From assembly GCF_947241125.1 (NCBI RefSeq), contig NZ_OX365700.1, forward strand, positions 868,001 through 932,000: 64,000 bases of DNA, written 5' to 3'. The translations under genes and the position numbers were made by a program. Below, piece by piece: positions 40,314-49,989 of this stretch. The number at the start of each line of letters is the position of its first letter. The first letter of the stretch is position 1. The stretch is from Nitrospira tepida (lineage in GTDB: Bacteria; Nitrospirota; Nitrospiria; Nitrospirales; Nitrospiraceae). Under the pieces are notes generated by a model that saw nothing but the letters and a program-made list of their open reading frames with translations, ran no database searches and was not told the origin of the DNA.

Positions 40314-40408
40314 CGTCATTCGTCACTCGTCAGCCGTCAATCGCAAGAAGATCAACGCGCCTCGATGCCCCATCCTCACGTTTGACGCATGACGGTTGAC
40401 GCATTACG
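40314..40408. repeat. heptad inverted repeat between VOC and GNAT genes
   Basis: Left units 40314-40341 (CGTCATT, CGTCACT, CGTCAGC, CGTCAAT); right units 40381-40408 (TTTGACG, CATGACG, GTTGACG, CATTACG). The last right unit contains the stop codon of the GNAT gene (40404-40406). Confidence 0.75.
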
Positions 40409-40898
40409 TGGCTGTCCGCGCCGGTCCCACCGTCTTGCGCACCAGGATTTCCGCGCTGCCCGGAATCAGAAAATCTTTGATGGCGCCGACCTCCTGGTAG
40501 CCATGTTTCTTGTAGAACTGCCTCGCGCTCAGGTTGAAGTCCGACACGCAGGCGAACAGGTTGGTGCCCCGCGCGAAGGTGATTGACTCAAGGTGGGTAA
40601 GGAGCTGGCCGCCGAGCTGACGCCCCCGCGCCCAGCCTGCGACGGCGAACAGTTCGAGATAGTCGCCGAATAGAAAGCGGGGCCGCAGCACGGCAAAGCC
40701 CGCCACCCTCCCGTCGATCTCCAGCACGTAGCCCTCGCGGCCTTGGGAGAGGACGGAGAAATAAGTGTCCCAGTCCTCCGCTTCGTAGCCCAGCCGTTTC
40801 CAGGGATCGGAGGTCAGGAGAATGTCGAGCACAGCCTGCCGGTCCTGCTCGGCGAACGGCCTGACGCGGGATCGATCTATGGGGTCGGCTTCCGGCAT
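40404..40898 (-). CDS. GNAT-family N-acetyltransferase
   Basis: The 164-residue protein has a GNAT fold: IDGRVAGFAVLRPRFLFGDYLELFAVAGWARGRQLGGQLLTHLE covers the beta strands and the acetyl-CoA binding loop (R/Q-x-x-G-x-A/G, here RGRQLGG), then SDFNLSARQFYKKHGYQEVGAIKDF, the typical N-x-x-A-x-x-F-Y-x-x-x-G-Y/F helix. Substrate is not predictable. Its start overlaps the 3' end of the deacetylase gene by 22 bp, so they are co-transcribed, deacetylase first. The stop lies within the repeat at 40408. Confidence 0.85.
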   Translation of the reverse strand: MPEADPIDRSRVRPFAEQDRQAVLDILLTSDPWKRLGYEAEDWDTYFSVLSQGREGYVLEIDGRVAGFAVLRPRFLFGDYLELFAVAGWARGRQLGGQLLTHLESITFARGTNLFACVSDFNLSARQFYKKHGYQEVGAIKDFLIPGSAEILVRKTVGPARTAT

Positions 40899-41602
40899 GT
40901 CAGCAGCTCCGTGACGGTCACGGCGCGCAGTTGCGCGCGGGGCAGGACCGTCTCGTCCAAGGCTTGGATCACTTCGCGGGTGTGTTTGCCCTTGCCGTTG
41001 GCATGGAACACGACGATGCTGCCTGGGCGGAGCCGCCGCGCCACCCGGTCGAGGATGGCATCGGCCGGGAGCGTGGGATCAGGATCGCCGGAGACGAGGT
41101 TCCACAGGATGAACTGAAGTCCCAGCGATTTCACAACCCGCACTGTGACGTCGTCATACTCTCCGTAGGGAGGGCGGAACAGGCCGGCGGAGAGGTGATA
41201 ACGGGAGCGCATCAACGACACGGCGCGGGAGATTTCCGCTTGTTGCCCCGGTTCATCCAATAACGGGAGATGGGCATGGTCCTCGCCGTGGGTGCCGATC
41301 TCGAAAAACGGCACGGCCTGAAGCGCGCGTACGTCCTCCTGGTGTTGCTCGGCCCAACGGCCGGACACGAAGAAGGTCGCCGGAATCTCCCGGGCCTTGA
41401 GGTAATCGATCAGGGCTGCGTCAAAACCGGGCTTGGCGCGCACCGGGCAGAGGTCGAACGTCAGCGCAATGCTCCGGCAGGAAGGAGGCCCGGAGGTGAT
41501 GACGTCTGATTGGCCCGCATGGATCGGGTGCGCCGACGCTGACACGCCTGTGAGGATCAGCAGGATAACAAGGCCGATACGATACCAGTTGGCGGATTGC
41601 AT
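40877..41602 (-). CDS. secreted polysaccharide deacetylase (NodB domain)
   Basis: The 241-residue protein has a signal peptide (YRIGLVILLILTGVSASA-HP) and a NodB homology domain: motif 1 SIALTFDLCPV (normally TFDDGP, so the second Asp is changed to Leu), motif 2 EIGTHGEDHAHLP with the H-x3-H metal pair, motif 3 FRPPYGEYDD, and the late LRPGSIVVFHANGKG. Members remove acetyl groups from chitin, peptidoglycan or other glycans, needing Zn or Co. The TFDL change may weaken metal binding but is seen in some families. I chose ATG 41602 for the signal peptide; an upstream ATG (41665) adds 21 residues without ribosome support. Confidence 0.8.
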   Translation of the reverse strand: MQSANWYRIGLVILLILTGVSASAHPIHAGQSDVITSGPPSCRSIALTFDLCPVRAKPGFDAALIDYLKAREIPATFFVSGRWAEQHQEDVRALQAVPFFEIGTHGEDHAHLPLLDEPGQQAEISRAVSLMRSRYHLSAGLFRPPYGEYDDVTVRVVKSLGLQFILWNLVSGDPDPTLPADAILDRVARRLRPGSIVVFHANGKGKHTREVIQALDETVLPRAQLRAVTVTELLTCRKPTP

Positions 41603-41751
41603 CAGCGGGAGTATACCTGAAGCCACGATCCACGGCATCTGTCGGCGCAAGTCGCAAGGAGCCATTGAATCGGTTGACTGGTCCTTTCGGCGCCTGCTAG
41701 GTTGATTGAAAAGGTCGCATCCGTCGAATCGGTTTCAGGAGAACAGGACGC

Positions 41752-42954
41752 ATGTTTCAGTTTACCAGCGGACAGGGGTGGCAGATCGGCCGGATCTTCG
41801 GGATTCCGATCGTCATCCACGTCTCCTGGTTGTTGGTGTTTGCGTTCGTCACTTGGACCTTGGCGACGGCCTACCTGCCGGCGGCGCTTCCCGGCCAATC
41901 AGGCCCTCGCTATTGGGCCATGGGAGGCATGGCGGCTCTGCTGTTGTTCCTGTCGGTGCTGCTGCATGAGTTGGGGCATTGTTGGGTGGCGTTGCGCTAT
42001 CATGTGCCGATCGGCCAGATCACGCTCTTTGTGTTCGGCGGCGTCGCGCACATGAAGAAGGAACCGCCGACTCCGAAGGCGGAGTTCCTCATCGCCATCG
42101 CCGGGCCGATCGTCAGTTTCGGCTTGGGCGCGGCCTGTCTCGGATTCGGCATCGTGAACGATCTGGCCGGGCTCCGTCCGGACCTGCACGGCCTCACGGT
42201 GCTCGGCTGGCTCCTCGGTACCGTGAACCTCCAGATCGGCCTGTTCAACCTCATCCCCGGGTTCCCGCTGGACGGGGGACGAGCCCTGCGCGCGGGACTC
42301 TGGGCCTGGTCCAAGGATTTTTACGCCGCGACCAGGCGGTCCGCTGTTGCGGGCCTTGCCTTCGGGGTGCTGCTGAGCTGCCTGGGCGGGTCGCTCATGC
42401 TCGGCGCGGGCCTGCACCTGTTGGAAGCCTCGCTGATCACCACCGGCATGTGGGTGGCGATGATCGGCCTGTTCCTGTTTGCGACCGCCAAGGGCACGCG
42501 CCAGCAGGCCGTCTTCCGCGAAACTCTGGCGCGCGTCACGGTGTCCGAGTTGGTGACGCCATCGGTGATTTCGGTGCCCGCAGCCCTCACCATTGAATCG
42601 GCCGTGAAGGGCTATTTCCTGCCGCACGGGTTTTCAGGATTCCCGGTGATGGAGCAGGATCGGTTGGTCGGCATGGTGACCGTGCAGGACCTGCAGCGCC
42701 TTCCTCAAACCCTCTGGCCCTGGCGGGAGGTCCGGAATGTGATGCGGCCCTGGAGCGCGGAAATGGAGATTGCGGCCGGCGCCAGCGCCCTTCACGCGCT
42801 GGAACAGATGGGAATGGCAAGTCTTGATCGGCTGATCGTCAGGCAGGATGGACGGATCGTCGGCGTGCTCACCCGCTCGGCCGTGTGGCGTTATCTGAAT
42901 CTGCGCACGCAGGGCCGGTCTTCATCCACGGTTGATCCCCCGCAAGCCGCCTAG
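41752..42954 (+). CDS. site-2 protease family M50 metalloprotease with two CBS domains
   Basis: The 400-residue integral membrane protein has HELGH (H72, E73, H76) in a hydrophobic segment and NLIPGFPLDGG, the second zinc and active-site motif (about 167-177). About six helices surround them (20-45, 58-78, 105-130, 150-170, 190-215, 225-245). Residues about 265-380 are two CBS domains (VSELVTPSVISVPAALTIESAVKGYF..., NVMRPW...), which bind adenosyl ligands and would gate the protease. The family cuts transmembrane helices in regulated intramembrane proteolysis. AGGAGA precedes the ATG. Substrate unknown. Confidence 0.9.
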   Translation: MFQFTSGQGWQIGRIFGIPIVIHVSWLLVFAFVTWTLATAYLPAALPGQSGPRYWAMGGMAALLLFLSVLLHELGHCWVALRYHVPIGQITLFVFGGVAHMKKEPPTPKAEFLIAIAGPIVSFGLGAACLGFGIVNDLAGLRPDLHGLTVLGWLLGTVNLQIGLFNLIPGFPLDGGRALRAGLWAWSKDFYAATRRSAVAGLAFGVLLSCLGGSLMLGAGLHLLEASLITTGMWVAMIGLFLFATAKGTRQQAVFRETLARVTVSELVTPSVISVPAALTIESAVKGYFLPHGFSGFPVMEQDRLVGMVTVQDLQRLPQTLWPWREVRNVMRPWSAEMEIAAGASALHALEQMGMASLDRLIVRQDGRIVGVLTRSAVWRYLNLRTQGRSSSTVDPPQAA

Positions 42955-43005
42955 CGGGATGTTCAGGAAGGCTGCCAGCCTGGTGATCGCCGCGTCCCAA
43001 ACTGT

Positions 43006-43100
43006 CGTCATGCGTCAAGCGTCATCCGTCAGTCGTCCGGGAAGAGGGAATGCCGTACCAGGCCTTGAGCACCTTCCCGATCGACGATTGACGAATCACG
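43006..43100. repeat. heptad inverted repeat
   Basis: Left units 43006-43033 (CGTCATG, CGTCAAG, CGTCATC, CGTCAGT); right units 43080-43100 (ATCGACG, ATTGACG, AATCACG). It lies between the convergent M50 protease gene and the membrane protein at 43115. Confidence 0.7.
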
Positions 43101-43114
43101 ATGGTCGTCCGTTG

Positions 43115-44560
43115 CTATGCGGCGCTGGCCCGCCGCTTCCCCCGTCTGGCCGCAATTCCCGCCGAATCGTCCCGGCTGTCCGCCTTGGCCCCATAGAGCA
43201 GCGCGAGGTTCTGTGCGATGCTCACGCGGATGAGCGTGAGGCAGAGGATCGCGCCGTAGATGACGCAAAAAAAGTTGAATGCCACCGTGGAATAATCCGC
43301 CAGGATCAGCGGCATGAACAGGACGAAGATCGCGCTGGCGATCAAGAGGCCGAACAGGAGGCGCTGGCAGAAATGAAAGGTCGGCTGTTCATGGATCGGC
43401 GACAGCTCGGCGCGATACCGGCCGGCGCGGGCGGCCCGCGCCGCCCGGACCTGCTCTTCGGCTGGGCCGCGGGCGCGCGCGTGGAAGTACCCGGCGAGGA
43501 TGACCACCCAAGGAGCCGACCAGAGGGGCCAATAGTCGTGTCCCAGGTACGTTTCGGACGAGACTAAAATGGCGAAGGACGGAGCATAGAAGAGCGCCAA
43601 CACCAGCGGCGCCACCCGGTTGTCCTTCGGCGGTCCCTCTTCGTCTCGGCCCAGCGCGAGTTCCTGTTCGAACATCGGAAAGCCTCGCTTGACCAGAATC
43701 AAGGCCACGGCGGCGCTGACCACCTTGTCCGGGATATAGAGCAGGCAGGTTTGGAGCCAGCTCAACAGCCCGTCCCCCCAGCGCTGGACCGCCGTGCTTC
43801 CCACCAGTGAATCGAATTGGTACGAGAGGGCGTCCCTCCAGAGGGCCACGCCTTCCTGGAGCGTGCTGAGCAACATGGCGTTGAGCGCGATCCCGGAAGT
43901 CTGATCGACCACCGACTGCACGACCGTACCGGGGACGCTCATCACGCAGGCCCCCAGCAGGCCGAAGGTCAACAGGAATTGCAGATGGGACAGGACCGAC
44001 GCATGGCCGGTCCTCAGGTAGGTCCGGAACTGATCGGTGCGGGCCAAGGATCCCCACACCAGGGCGCCGGTCATATTGACCAGCGACCAGGGAAAGATCA
44101 GGAGATCGGGATCATCCTGCGGATAGAGCAGCCAGTTGACCAGTGAATTGGTGAGCAGCGCCACCCCGGCGCCCCACCAGGGGCCGAGCAGGATGGCCGC
44201 GAACGCCGTGCCCACCATGTCGAAGAACAGGATGCTCTCCAGCCGCAGGCTGAGCAGCAACCCCACATAGTTCAAGAGGATGCCGGCGCCGAAGATCAAC
44301 GCCAATTCGGACGGCACGAGATAGGCGGGAGCCGGCCCCAACCAGGCAGGCCACTGGATCGTCCAGAAGCGGTCGGACGGTTCGTCTTCCTCGGATTTGG
44401 CGGAGGACCGGAGGGGAGTGTCCTCACCGGCCTGTTCGAGCGCCCTGGCCTTGGCTGCGGCGGCCCGCTCGGTCCAGCCGATCAAGCGCTCGATGATGGT
44501 CAGGACCGCCGCGATGAACCCCGCGAGGGCTCCGGCCATGGCGATCGTTTCTCGTTCCAT
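43115..44560 (-). CDS. multi-pass membrane protein with ECF-S-component-like core
   Basis: The 481-residue protein has around ten hydrophobic segments. Residues about 80-300 include LLNYVGLLLSLRLESILFFDMVGTAFAAILLGPWWGAGVALLTNSLVNWLLYP and PDKVVSAAVALILVKRG, patterns seen in ECF transporter S components and related membrane proteins. An acidic/charged N-terminal cytoplasmic part (AKARALEQAGEDTPLRSSAKSEEDEPSD) and a basic C-terminal tail (RRGKRRASAA) are present. Function unknown. No ECF ATPase is nearby. The start ATG 44560 fits a first helix at 6-25. It lies downstream of nuoN in the same direction, 140 bp away. Confidence 0.6.
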   Translation of the reverse strand: MERETIAMAGALAGFIAAVLTIIERLIGWTERAAAAKARALEQAGEDTPLRSSAKSEEDEPSDRFWTIQWPAWLGPAPAYLVPSELALIFGAGILLNYVGLLLSLRLESILFFDMVGTAFAAILLGPWWGAGVALLTNSLVNWLLYPQDDPDLLIFPWSLVNMTGALVWGSLARTDQFRTYLRTGHASVLSHLQFLLTFGLLGACVMSVPGTVVQSVVDQTSGIALNAMLLSTLQEGVALWRDALSYQFDSLVGSTAVQRWGDGLLSWLQTCLLYIPDKVVSAAVALILVKRGFPMFEQELALGRDEEGPPKDNRVAPLVLALFYAPSFAILVSSETYLGHDYWPLWSAPWVVILAGYFHARARGPAEEQVRAARAARAGRYRAELSPIHEQPTFHFCQRLLFGLLIASAIFVLFMPLILADYSTVAFNFFCVIYGAILCLTLIRVSIAQNLALLYGAKADSRDDSAGIAARRGKRRASAA

Positions 44561-44699
44561 GTCGCGTCAGCGGTTCCGGTCACGAGGTAGTCGGGAAAGG
44601 CGGAGCCATTGTATCGCGGGATCAAAGGACCGCCTAGAAAAACGCCAAAACCCGCGCGCCGATTCGCCACAGGGGAAAGACGCTCTGAGGATGAGGATA

Positions 44700-46175
44700 T
44701 TAAGGAAGAGGAAGCAAAGAAGATGTGGTGAGCGAGATCAAGGGACCGGGGAACAGGCCGAACAGAATGACTCCGACGATCGCGCTGACCAGGACGATCG
44801 TGAGCGCCGGGGAAGGCGTCACCATCGACACCGCGGCGGTCTGCGGGTCCGGTTCGCGCATGTACATCACCATCACGACCCGGAGGTAGTAATAGGCCGA
44901 GATCGCGGCAAAGATCACCGCGGCGACCGCGAGCCAGGTCAGGCCGCTGTGGACCGCCGCCATAAAGAGATAGAACTTGCCGATGAACCCGGCGGTGGGC
45001 GGAATGCCCGCCAGGGAGATCATGAACACCAGCATGAGCAGCGCCGCCAGCGGTTGGCGCTTGGCCAATCCGGTAAAGGATTCGATCTCCTCGCTTTCAA
45101 GCCCGTTCCGGCGGAGCAGCGCGACCATCGCAAACGCGCCGAGCGTCATGAAGGAATAGACCGCCAGATAGAACATCACGCTGGAGAGGCCCTGCGCGGC
45201 CTCGGATGACCGGCTGGAGCCGGCCGCCACCACGCCGATCAAGGCATAGCCCGCATGGGCGATGCTGGAATAGGCCAGCATGCGCTTCATATTGGTCTGC
45301 ACGATCGCAACCAGGTTGCCGATCAGCAGCGTGGCAAGGCAGACTGCGATCAGGAGGCCCGACCAGTCTCCCTTGAGGCCGGGCAGACCTTCCAGGAACA
45401 CGCGCAGGAAGGCCGCGAAACTGGCCGCCTTCGAAGCCACCGCCATAAAGGCGGTGACGCTCGTCGGCGAACCTTCATAGACGTCGGGCGTCCACATGTG
45501 GAACGGCACGACGGCAAGCTTGAAGCCGAATCCGACGACGAGCAACACCATGGCGAACAGCAACATGGGGTTGTCGAGCCCGGTTTGGGCGATGCCAGAG
45601 GCGATCGCATCCAACTTAGTGCTCCCGGTCACGCCGAAGAGCAGCGAGATGCCATAGAGGAGAATGCCGGATGAGAAGGCGCCCAGGACGAAGTACTTCG
45701 CGCTGGCTTCGAGCGAGCGGGCTTCGTATCGCTTGGTTCCGGCCAGGATGTACAGCGAGAGGGACATCAGCTCCGTGCCCAGGTAAATGGTCAGGAGGTC
45801 GTTGGCCGAGACCATGACCATCATGCCCAACAACGAAAGGAGGAGAAACCCGTGGTATTCGCCCAGGACAAGACGCTCTTCCTTCATATAGGCAAGGGAG
45901 AGCAGGATGGTGAGGCCCGTCACCACATAGAGCAACAGCTTCCAGAAGCCTCCGTAAGCGTCGATGATGACGAGGTTGCTGAACAGCAGCGTGCGTCCCT
46001 CCAAGTGGGCCGCCGTGATGCCGCAGCAGACGGCCAGGGCCGCCAGGCTCAGCCAAGCCAGCGTGTCCTTGCGCGAAGGCGCGGTGATCGGGTCCAGCAC
46101 GAGGACCAGGCAGGCCGCCGCCACGACAATCAATTCCGGGAGCACGCCGAGCAGATCCGCGACCGAGGGCATCAT
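44700..46175 (-). CDS. nuoN: NADH-quinone oxidoreductase subunit N
   Basis: The 491-residue protein is NuoN, one of three antiporter-like proton-pumping subunits of complex I. It has fourteen hydrophobic segments and the antiporter signatures LGTELMSLSLYILAG with the TM5 glutamate, HMWTPDVYEGSPTSVTAFMAVASKAASFA with the TM7-8 lysines, and KRMLAYSSIAHAGYALIG. It is the last gene of the locus, overlapping nuoM by four bases. Length fits the family. Start ATG 46175. Confidence 0.95.
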   Translation of the reverse strand: MMPSVADLLGVLPELIVVAAACLVLVLDPITAPSRKDTLAWLSLAALAVCCGITAAHLEGRTLLFSNLVIIDAYGGFWKLLLYVVTGLTILLSLAYMKEERLVLGEYHGFLLLSLLGMMVMVSANDLLTIYLGTELMSLSLYILAGTKRYEARSLEASAKYFVLGAFSSGILLYGISLLFGVTGSTKLDAIASGIAQTGLDNPMLLFAMVLLVVGFGFKLAVVPFHMWTPDVYEGSPTSVTAFMAVASKAASFAAFLRVFLEGLPGLKGDWSGLLIAVCLATLLIGNLVAIVQTNMKRMLAYSSIAHAGYALIGVVAAGSSRSSEAAQGLSSVMFYLAVYSFMTLGAFAMVALLRRNGLESEEIESFTGLAKRQPLAALLMLVFMISLAGIPPTAGFIGKFYLFMAAVHSGLTWLAVAAVIFAAISAYYYLRVVMVMYMREPDPQTAAVSMVTPSPALTIVLVSAIVGVILFGLFPGPLISLTTSSLLPLP

Positions 46176-47755
46176 CGGGGCTCCTCCAAGGCCGGCAAAG
46201 CGAGCTGAGCGGATTTCTTACGCTCGGCGCTGTCCGGAGTACGCTCCGGGGCGCGCCCAGGCCGGTCCGCGTGGGCCGGCGGCGCATCGCTGTCCCCCGA
46301 AGTGTCGCCGCCGAATTCCAGGAGGTGGGTCACGGAGCTGTGCATGGGGCTCAAGAGGACGTTCGGAAAGAAGCCGAGCCAAAACACGAGCACGATCAAC
46401 GGGACGAAGGTCGCCATCTCGCGCAGGCCCAGGTCCGACAGGTGGCCGCTTCCCGGAGGCGTGCCGAACACCACCCGCTGTACCATCCAGAGGAGATAGG
46501 CGGCGGCGAGGATCACCCCGAGCGCGGCGATCGCCGTGATGATCTTGCTGATCAGGAACGTCCCGGCCAGCACCAAGAACTCGCCCACGAAACTGTTGGT
46601 GCCGGGCAGCCCGAGCGAGGACAGGGCGAAGATCACCAGAAACGTGGCGTAGCGGGGCATCGGTCCGGCCAGACCGGTGTTGTCGACGATCATCCGGCTG
46701 TGTGTCCGTTCATAGATGGCGCCGACGCAGAGAAAGAGTCCGCCGGTGGTGATGCCGTGGTTCACCATCTGCATGACGGCCCCTTCGATTCCTTGCTGCG
46801 TAAAGGTGAAGATGCCCAACGTGACGAAGCCCATGTGACTCACGCTCGAATAGGCGATCAGTTTCTTCAGGTCGGCCTGGGCCAGGGCCATGTAGGCGCC
46901 ATAGATAATCGCGATCACCGACAGCAGGATCATGGCCGGCGCGAACCGCTCGCTGGCGTCCGGCAGCATCGGGAGGCTGAACCGCAGGAAACCGTAGGTC
47001 CCCATCTTGAGCAGGATGCTCGCCAGGATGACGCTCCCGGCCGTCGGCGCCTCCACGTGCGCGTCGGGCAACCAGGTGTGGAAGGGGAACATCGGCACCT
47101 TCACCGCGAAGGCGGCGAAGAAGGCGAGAAACAGCCAGGTCTGCAAGTTCGGGTTCAGGTGCAGGCGCGTCAGCGCGAGGATATCGAAGGTGTGACCCCC
47201 CTGAAAATACAGCACCAGAATCGCGATCAGGAGCAGAAAGCTGCCGGCCAGCGTGTAGAGGAAGAACTTGATGGCCGCGTAGAGGCGGTTCGGCCCTCCC
47301 CAAACTCCGATCAGGAGGTACATGGGAATGAGCATCGCCTCCCAAAACACGTAGAACAGCACGAAATCCAGCGCGAGGAACACGCCGACCGTGGCCGCTT
47401 CCATCAGGAGCAGCGTGATCATGAAGCTCTTCACCCGCGTCTGGATCGCCTGCCAGGAAATCAGCACGCAGAAGGGCATCAGAAACGTGGTCATCAGGAC
47501 TAGCGGGAGACTGATGCCGTCGATGCCGAGCCGGTAGACGATCGGCGGTGATGGAATCCAGACGGCCTCCTCGACCAACTGCATGCCGGTCGCCGCGGGA
47601 TCGAAGCCGAACCAGACGGGGAGCGAGAACAGAAATTCCAGGATCGTCACGGCGAGCGCCGTCTGTCTCAGCGACTGTTCCCGCGCGAAGGCAAGCGCAA
47701 GCGCCCCCGCGACGGGGAAGAAGATCAAGAGAGTCAGCCAGGGGATACTTGTCAT
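46172..47755 (-). CDS. nuoM: NADH-quinone oxidoreductase subunit M
   Basis: The 527-residue protein is NuoM: KSFMITLLLMEAATVGVFLALDFVLFYVFWEAMLIPMYLLIGVWGG (with TM5 Glu), then KVPMFPFHTWLPDAHVEAPTAGSVILASILLKMGTYGFLRF, then LKKLIAYSSVSHMGFVTLGIF. All the conserved membrane Glu and Lys for proton translocation are present. The C-terminal 50 residues (DTSGDSDAPPAHADRPGRAPERTPDSAERKK) are a polar extension that the family usually lacks. Start ATG 47755, 28 bp after nuoL, stop overlapping nuoN. Confidence 0.95.
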   Translation of the reverse strand: MTSIPWLTLLIFFPVAGALALAFAREQSLRQTALAVTILEFLFSLPVWFGFDPAATGMQLVEEAVWIPSPPIVYRLGIDGISLPLVLMTTFLMPFCVLISWQAIQTRVKSFMITLLLMEAATVGVFLALDFVLFYVFWEAMLIPMYLLIGVWGGPNRLYAAIKFFLYTLAGSFLLLIAILVLYFQGGHTFDILALTRLHLNPNLQTWLFLAFFAAFAVKVPMFPFHTWLPDAHVEAPTAGSVILASILLKMGTYGFLRFSLPMLPDASERFAPAMILLSVIAIIYGAYMALAQADLKKLIAYSSVSHMGFVTLGIFTFTQQGIEGAVMQMVNHGITTGGLFLCVGAIYERTHSRMIVDNTGLAGPMPRYATFLVIFALSSLGLPGTNSFVGEFLVLAGTFLISKIITAIAALGVILAAAYLLWMVQRVVFGTPPGSGHLSDLGLREMATFVPLIVLVFWLGFFPNVLLSPMHSSVTHLLEFGGDTSGDSDAPPAHADRPGRAPERTPDSAERKKSAQLALPALEEPR

Positions 47756-47783
47756 GCGTCCTTGAACCTCGTTGCGCTGTGCT

Positions 47784-49682
47784 TCACCACAGCAGATACA
47801 GGGCGGCGATGATCGCCGTGCCCAGGGTCATGCCCAGCGCGTAATGCTGCGCCTGCCCGCTTTGGATCAATCGCAGGACGGCGCTGGCCGCTCCGATCGT
47901 GCGGGCGACGCCGTTGACGGCTCCGTCGATCACCGCCACATCGATCCGGCGCCAAAGCGAGTCGGCTGTCTCGAAGGTCGGCGCGACTACGGTCCGATCG
48001 TAGGCTTCATCCACGAACCATTTGTTCAACGACAGGCGGTAGAGGGTGCGCCATTGCTGAGCCAGGCGATCCGGCAAGGCCGGTGACCGGACATAAAGAT
48101 AGTAGGCCGCGGCGATCCCGATCAGCCCGAGCAGGGTGGCAACCGCCATGATGCCGGTCGCGGCGGGACCATGATGGACGGCTGCTGCCGCTGTCTCGGG
48201 AAAGACCGGCGCGAGAAACTCGGAAATGCCGAGGTAGCCGGCGGCGATGCTGAGAAACGCCAGGACCACCAGCGGAATCGTCATCGTGCTGTCCGGCTCA
48301 TGGACGTGTCCTGCGTGGTGCGGATCCACGCGGCTCGATCCCCAGAACGTCACGAAGACCAGGCGGAAACTATAGAAGGCCGTCATCATCGCGGTCAGTA
48401 GGCCGAGGACGGTCAAGAATTGCCCGAGCGGTCCCGAAGCCCAGGCCCCGACCAGCAGCTCATCCTTGCTGAAAAATCCCGCCGTCAGGGGAAAGCCGGC
48501 AAGCGCCAGCGAGCCGATCACAAAAGTCCAATAGGTGACCGGCAGCTTGTCGCGCAGGCCGCCCATGCGGCGCATGTCCTGTTCATGGTGCAGCGCGATG
48601 ATCACGGACCCGCAGCCGAGGAACAGCAGCGCCTTGAACGCGCCGTGCGTCAGCAGGTGATAGATGCCCGCGCCGAAGGCGCCGAGCCCGCAGGCCATGA
48701 CCATGTAGCCCAGTTGGCTCATGGTCGAATAGGCCACGACCCGTTTGATGTCGGTCTGGGTCAGGGCGATCGTGGCGCCCATCACCATCGTGGCGGCCCC
48801 CACGACTGCGACCACCGTCATCGCGGCGGGCGACAAGACATACAAAGGAGCCAGCCTGGCCACCATGAATACGCCGGCCGTCACCATCGTGGCGGCATGA
48901 ATCAGGGCGGAGATCGGCGTCGGCCCTTCCATGGCGTCGGGCAGCCAGACGTGCAGCGGCACCTGCGCGGACTTGCCGACCGCGCCGACAAACAGGAGCA
49001 GGCAGATCAGGGTCATCACCGAGATCTCCCAGGTGCCGCCGAACGGCCCGAGCAGGTTGATCAGCTCGGAAGCCTTGCCCCCGGCCTCCATCAGGACCGG
49101 CTGATAGGCCATCGTTCCGAACGTGTACCACACGAGGAGCACGCCGAGGATAAACCCGAAGTCGCCGACCCGGTTGACGATGAAGGCCTTTGTGGCCGCC
49201 GAGCAGGCGGTGGGCCGCTCGTACCAATGGCCGATGAGCAGGTAGGAGCAGAGGCCGACCGCTTCCCAGAAGATGAACAGTTGCAGGAAATTATTGGAGA
49301 GGACGAGCATCAGCATCGAGAACGTGAACAGCGCGATGTAGGCGAAGAACCGCGCATAGCCCTTCTCGCCCTTCATGTAGCCGATCGTATAGATGTGCAC
49401 GAGCGAGCTGACGATCGTGACCAGCAGGAGCATGGCGACCGTCAGCCGGTCGAAGTACAGGCCCAGTTCCACGGTGAGGCTGCCGGAGGTCATCCAGTTG
49501 TAGAGCGGGATCTCGATGTTCCGGCCTCCCGCCACCTCGCCGAAGACCAGAAACGAGAGCAGGCAGGAGGTCAGCACCGCCGGCACCGCGACCAGGTGGG
49601 CCCGGTCCTTGAGCCAATGGCCGAAGATCCCGACCACGAGGAAGGCCAGGAACGGCAGCAGCGGGATGAGGACCAGATACAC
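47784..49682 (-). CDS. nuoL: NADH-quinone oxidoreductase subunit L
   Basis: The 632-residue protein is NuoL, the distal antiporter-like subunit whose long lateral helix at the C-terminus couples the pumps. Key motifs: FIFWEAVGLCSYLLIGHWYERPTACSAATKAFIVNRVGDFGFILG (TM5 Glu), SAQVPLHVWLPDAMEGPTPISALIHAATMVTAGVFMVARL, and KRVVAYSTMSQLGYMVMACG. Residues about 500-632 form the extra helices. Start is GTG 49682, four bases after the nuoK stop, so they are coupled. Confidence 0.95.
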   Translation of the reverse strand: MYLVLIPLLPFLAFLVVGIFGHWLKDRAHLVAVPAVLTSCLLSFLVFGEVAGGRNIEIPLYNWMTSGSLTVELGLYFDRLTVAMLLLVTIVSSLVHIYTIGYMKGEKGYARFFAYIALFTFSMLMLVLSNNFLQLFIFWEAVGLCSYLLIGHWYERPTACSAATKAFIVNRVGDFGFILGVLLVWYTFGTMAYQPVLMEAGGKASELINLLGPFGGTWEISVMTLICLLLFVGAVGKSAQVPLHVWLPDAMEGPTPISALIHAATMVTAGVFMVARLAPLYVLSPAAMTVVAVVGAATMVMGATIALTQTDIKRVVAYSTMSQLGYMVMACGLGAFGAGIYHLLTHGAFKALLFLGCGSVIIALHHEQDMRRMGGLRDKLPVTYWTFVIGSLALAGFPLTAGFFSKDELLVGAWASGPLGQFLTVLGLLTAMMTAFYSFRLVFVTFWGSSRVDPHHAGHVHEPDSTMTIPLVVLAFLSIAAGYLGISEFLAPVFPETAAAAVHHGPAATGIMAVATLLGLIGIAAAYYLYVRSPALPDRLAQQWRTLYRLSLNKWFVDEAYDRTVVAPTFETADSLWRRIDVAVIDGAVNGVARTIGAASAVLRLIQSGQAQHYALGMTLGTAIIAALYLLW

Positions 49683-49686
49683 GAGG

Positions 49687-49989
49687 TCAGCCTTTCAAGA
49701 GGTTGAATTCGTCCACGTTGATCGTGGATTTCGCGCGGTAGAGCGCGATGATGATGGCGAGCCCCACCGCCACCTCCGCGGCCGCGACGGTCAGCGCGAA
49801 GAACACAAACACCTGCCCGGCCATATTGTGGAGGTAATGGGAAAAGGCCACGAAGTTGATGTTCGTGGCGTTCAGCATCAGCTCGATCGAGAGCAGGATG
49901 ATGATGATGTTGCGGCGGATCAGGACGCCGACCAGCCCGGTCACGAACACGATCGCGCTCAGCGCGACATAGTAGGAGAGGGGGATCAT
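49687..49989 (-). CDS. nuoK: NADH-quinone oxidoreductase subunit K
   Basis: The 100-residue protein is NuoK with three helices (4-24, 28-50, 60-84) and the two conserved membrane glutamates: [21 protein letters not shown] (E36) and [17 protein letters not shown] (E about 72). It belongs to the E-channel of complex I. It overlaps nuoJ by four bases (ATGA) and is four bases from nuoL. Length and motif match the family. Confidence 0.95.
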   Translation of the reverse strand: MIPLSYYVALSAIVFVTGLVGVLIRRNIIIILLSIELMLNATNINFVAFSHYLHNMAGQVFVFFALTVAAAEVAVGLAIIIALYRAKSTINVDEFNLLKG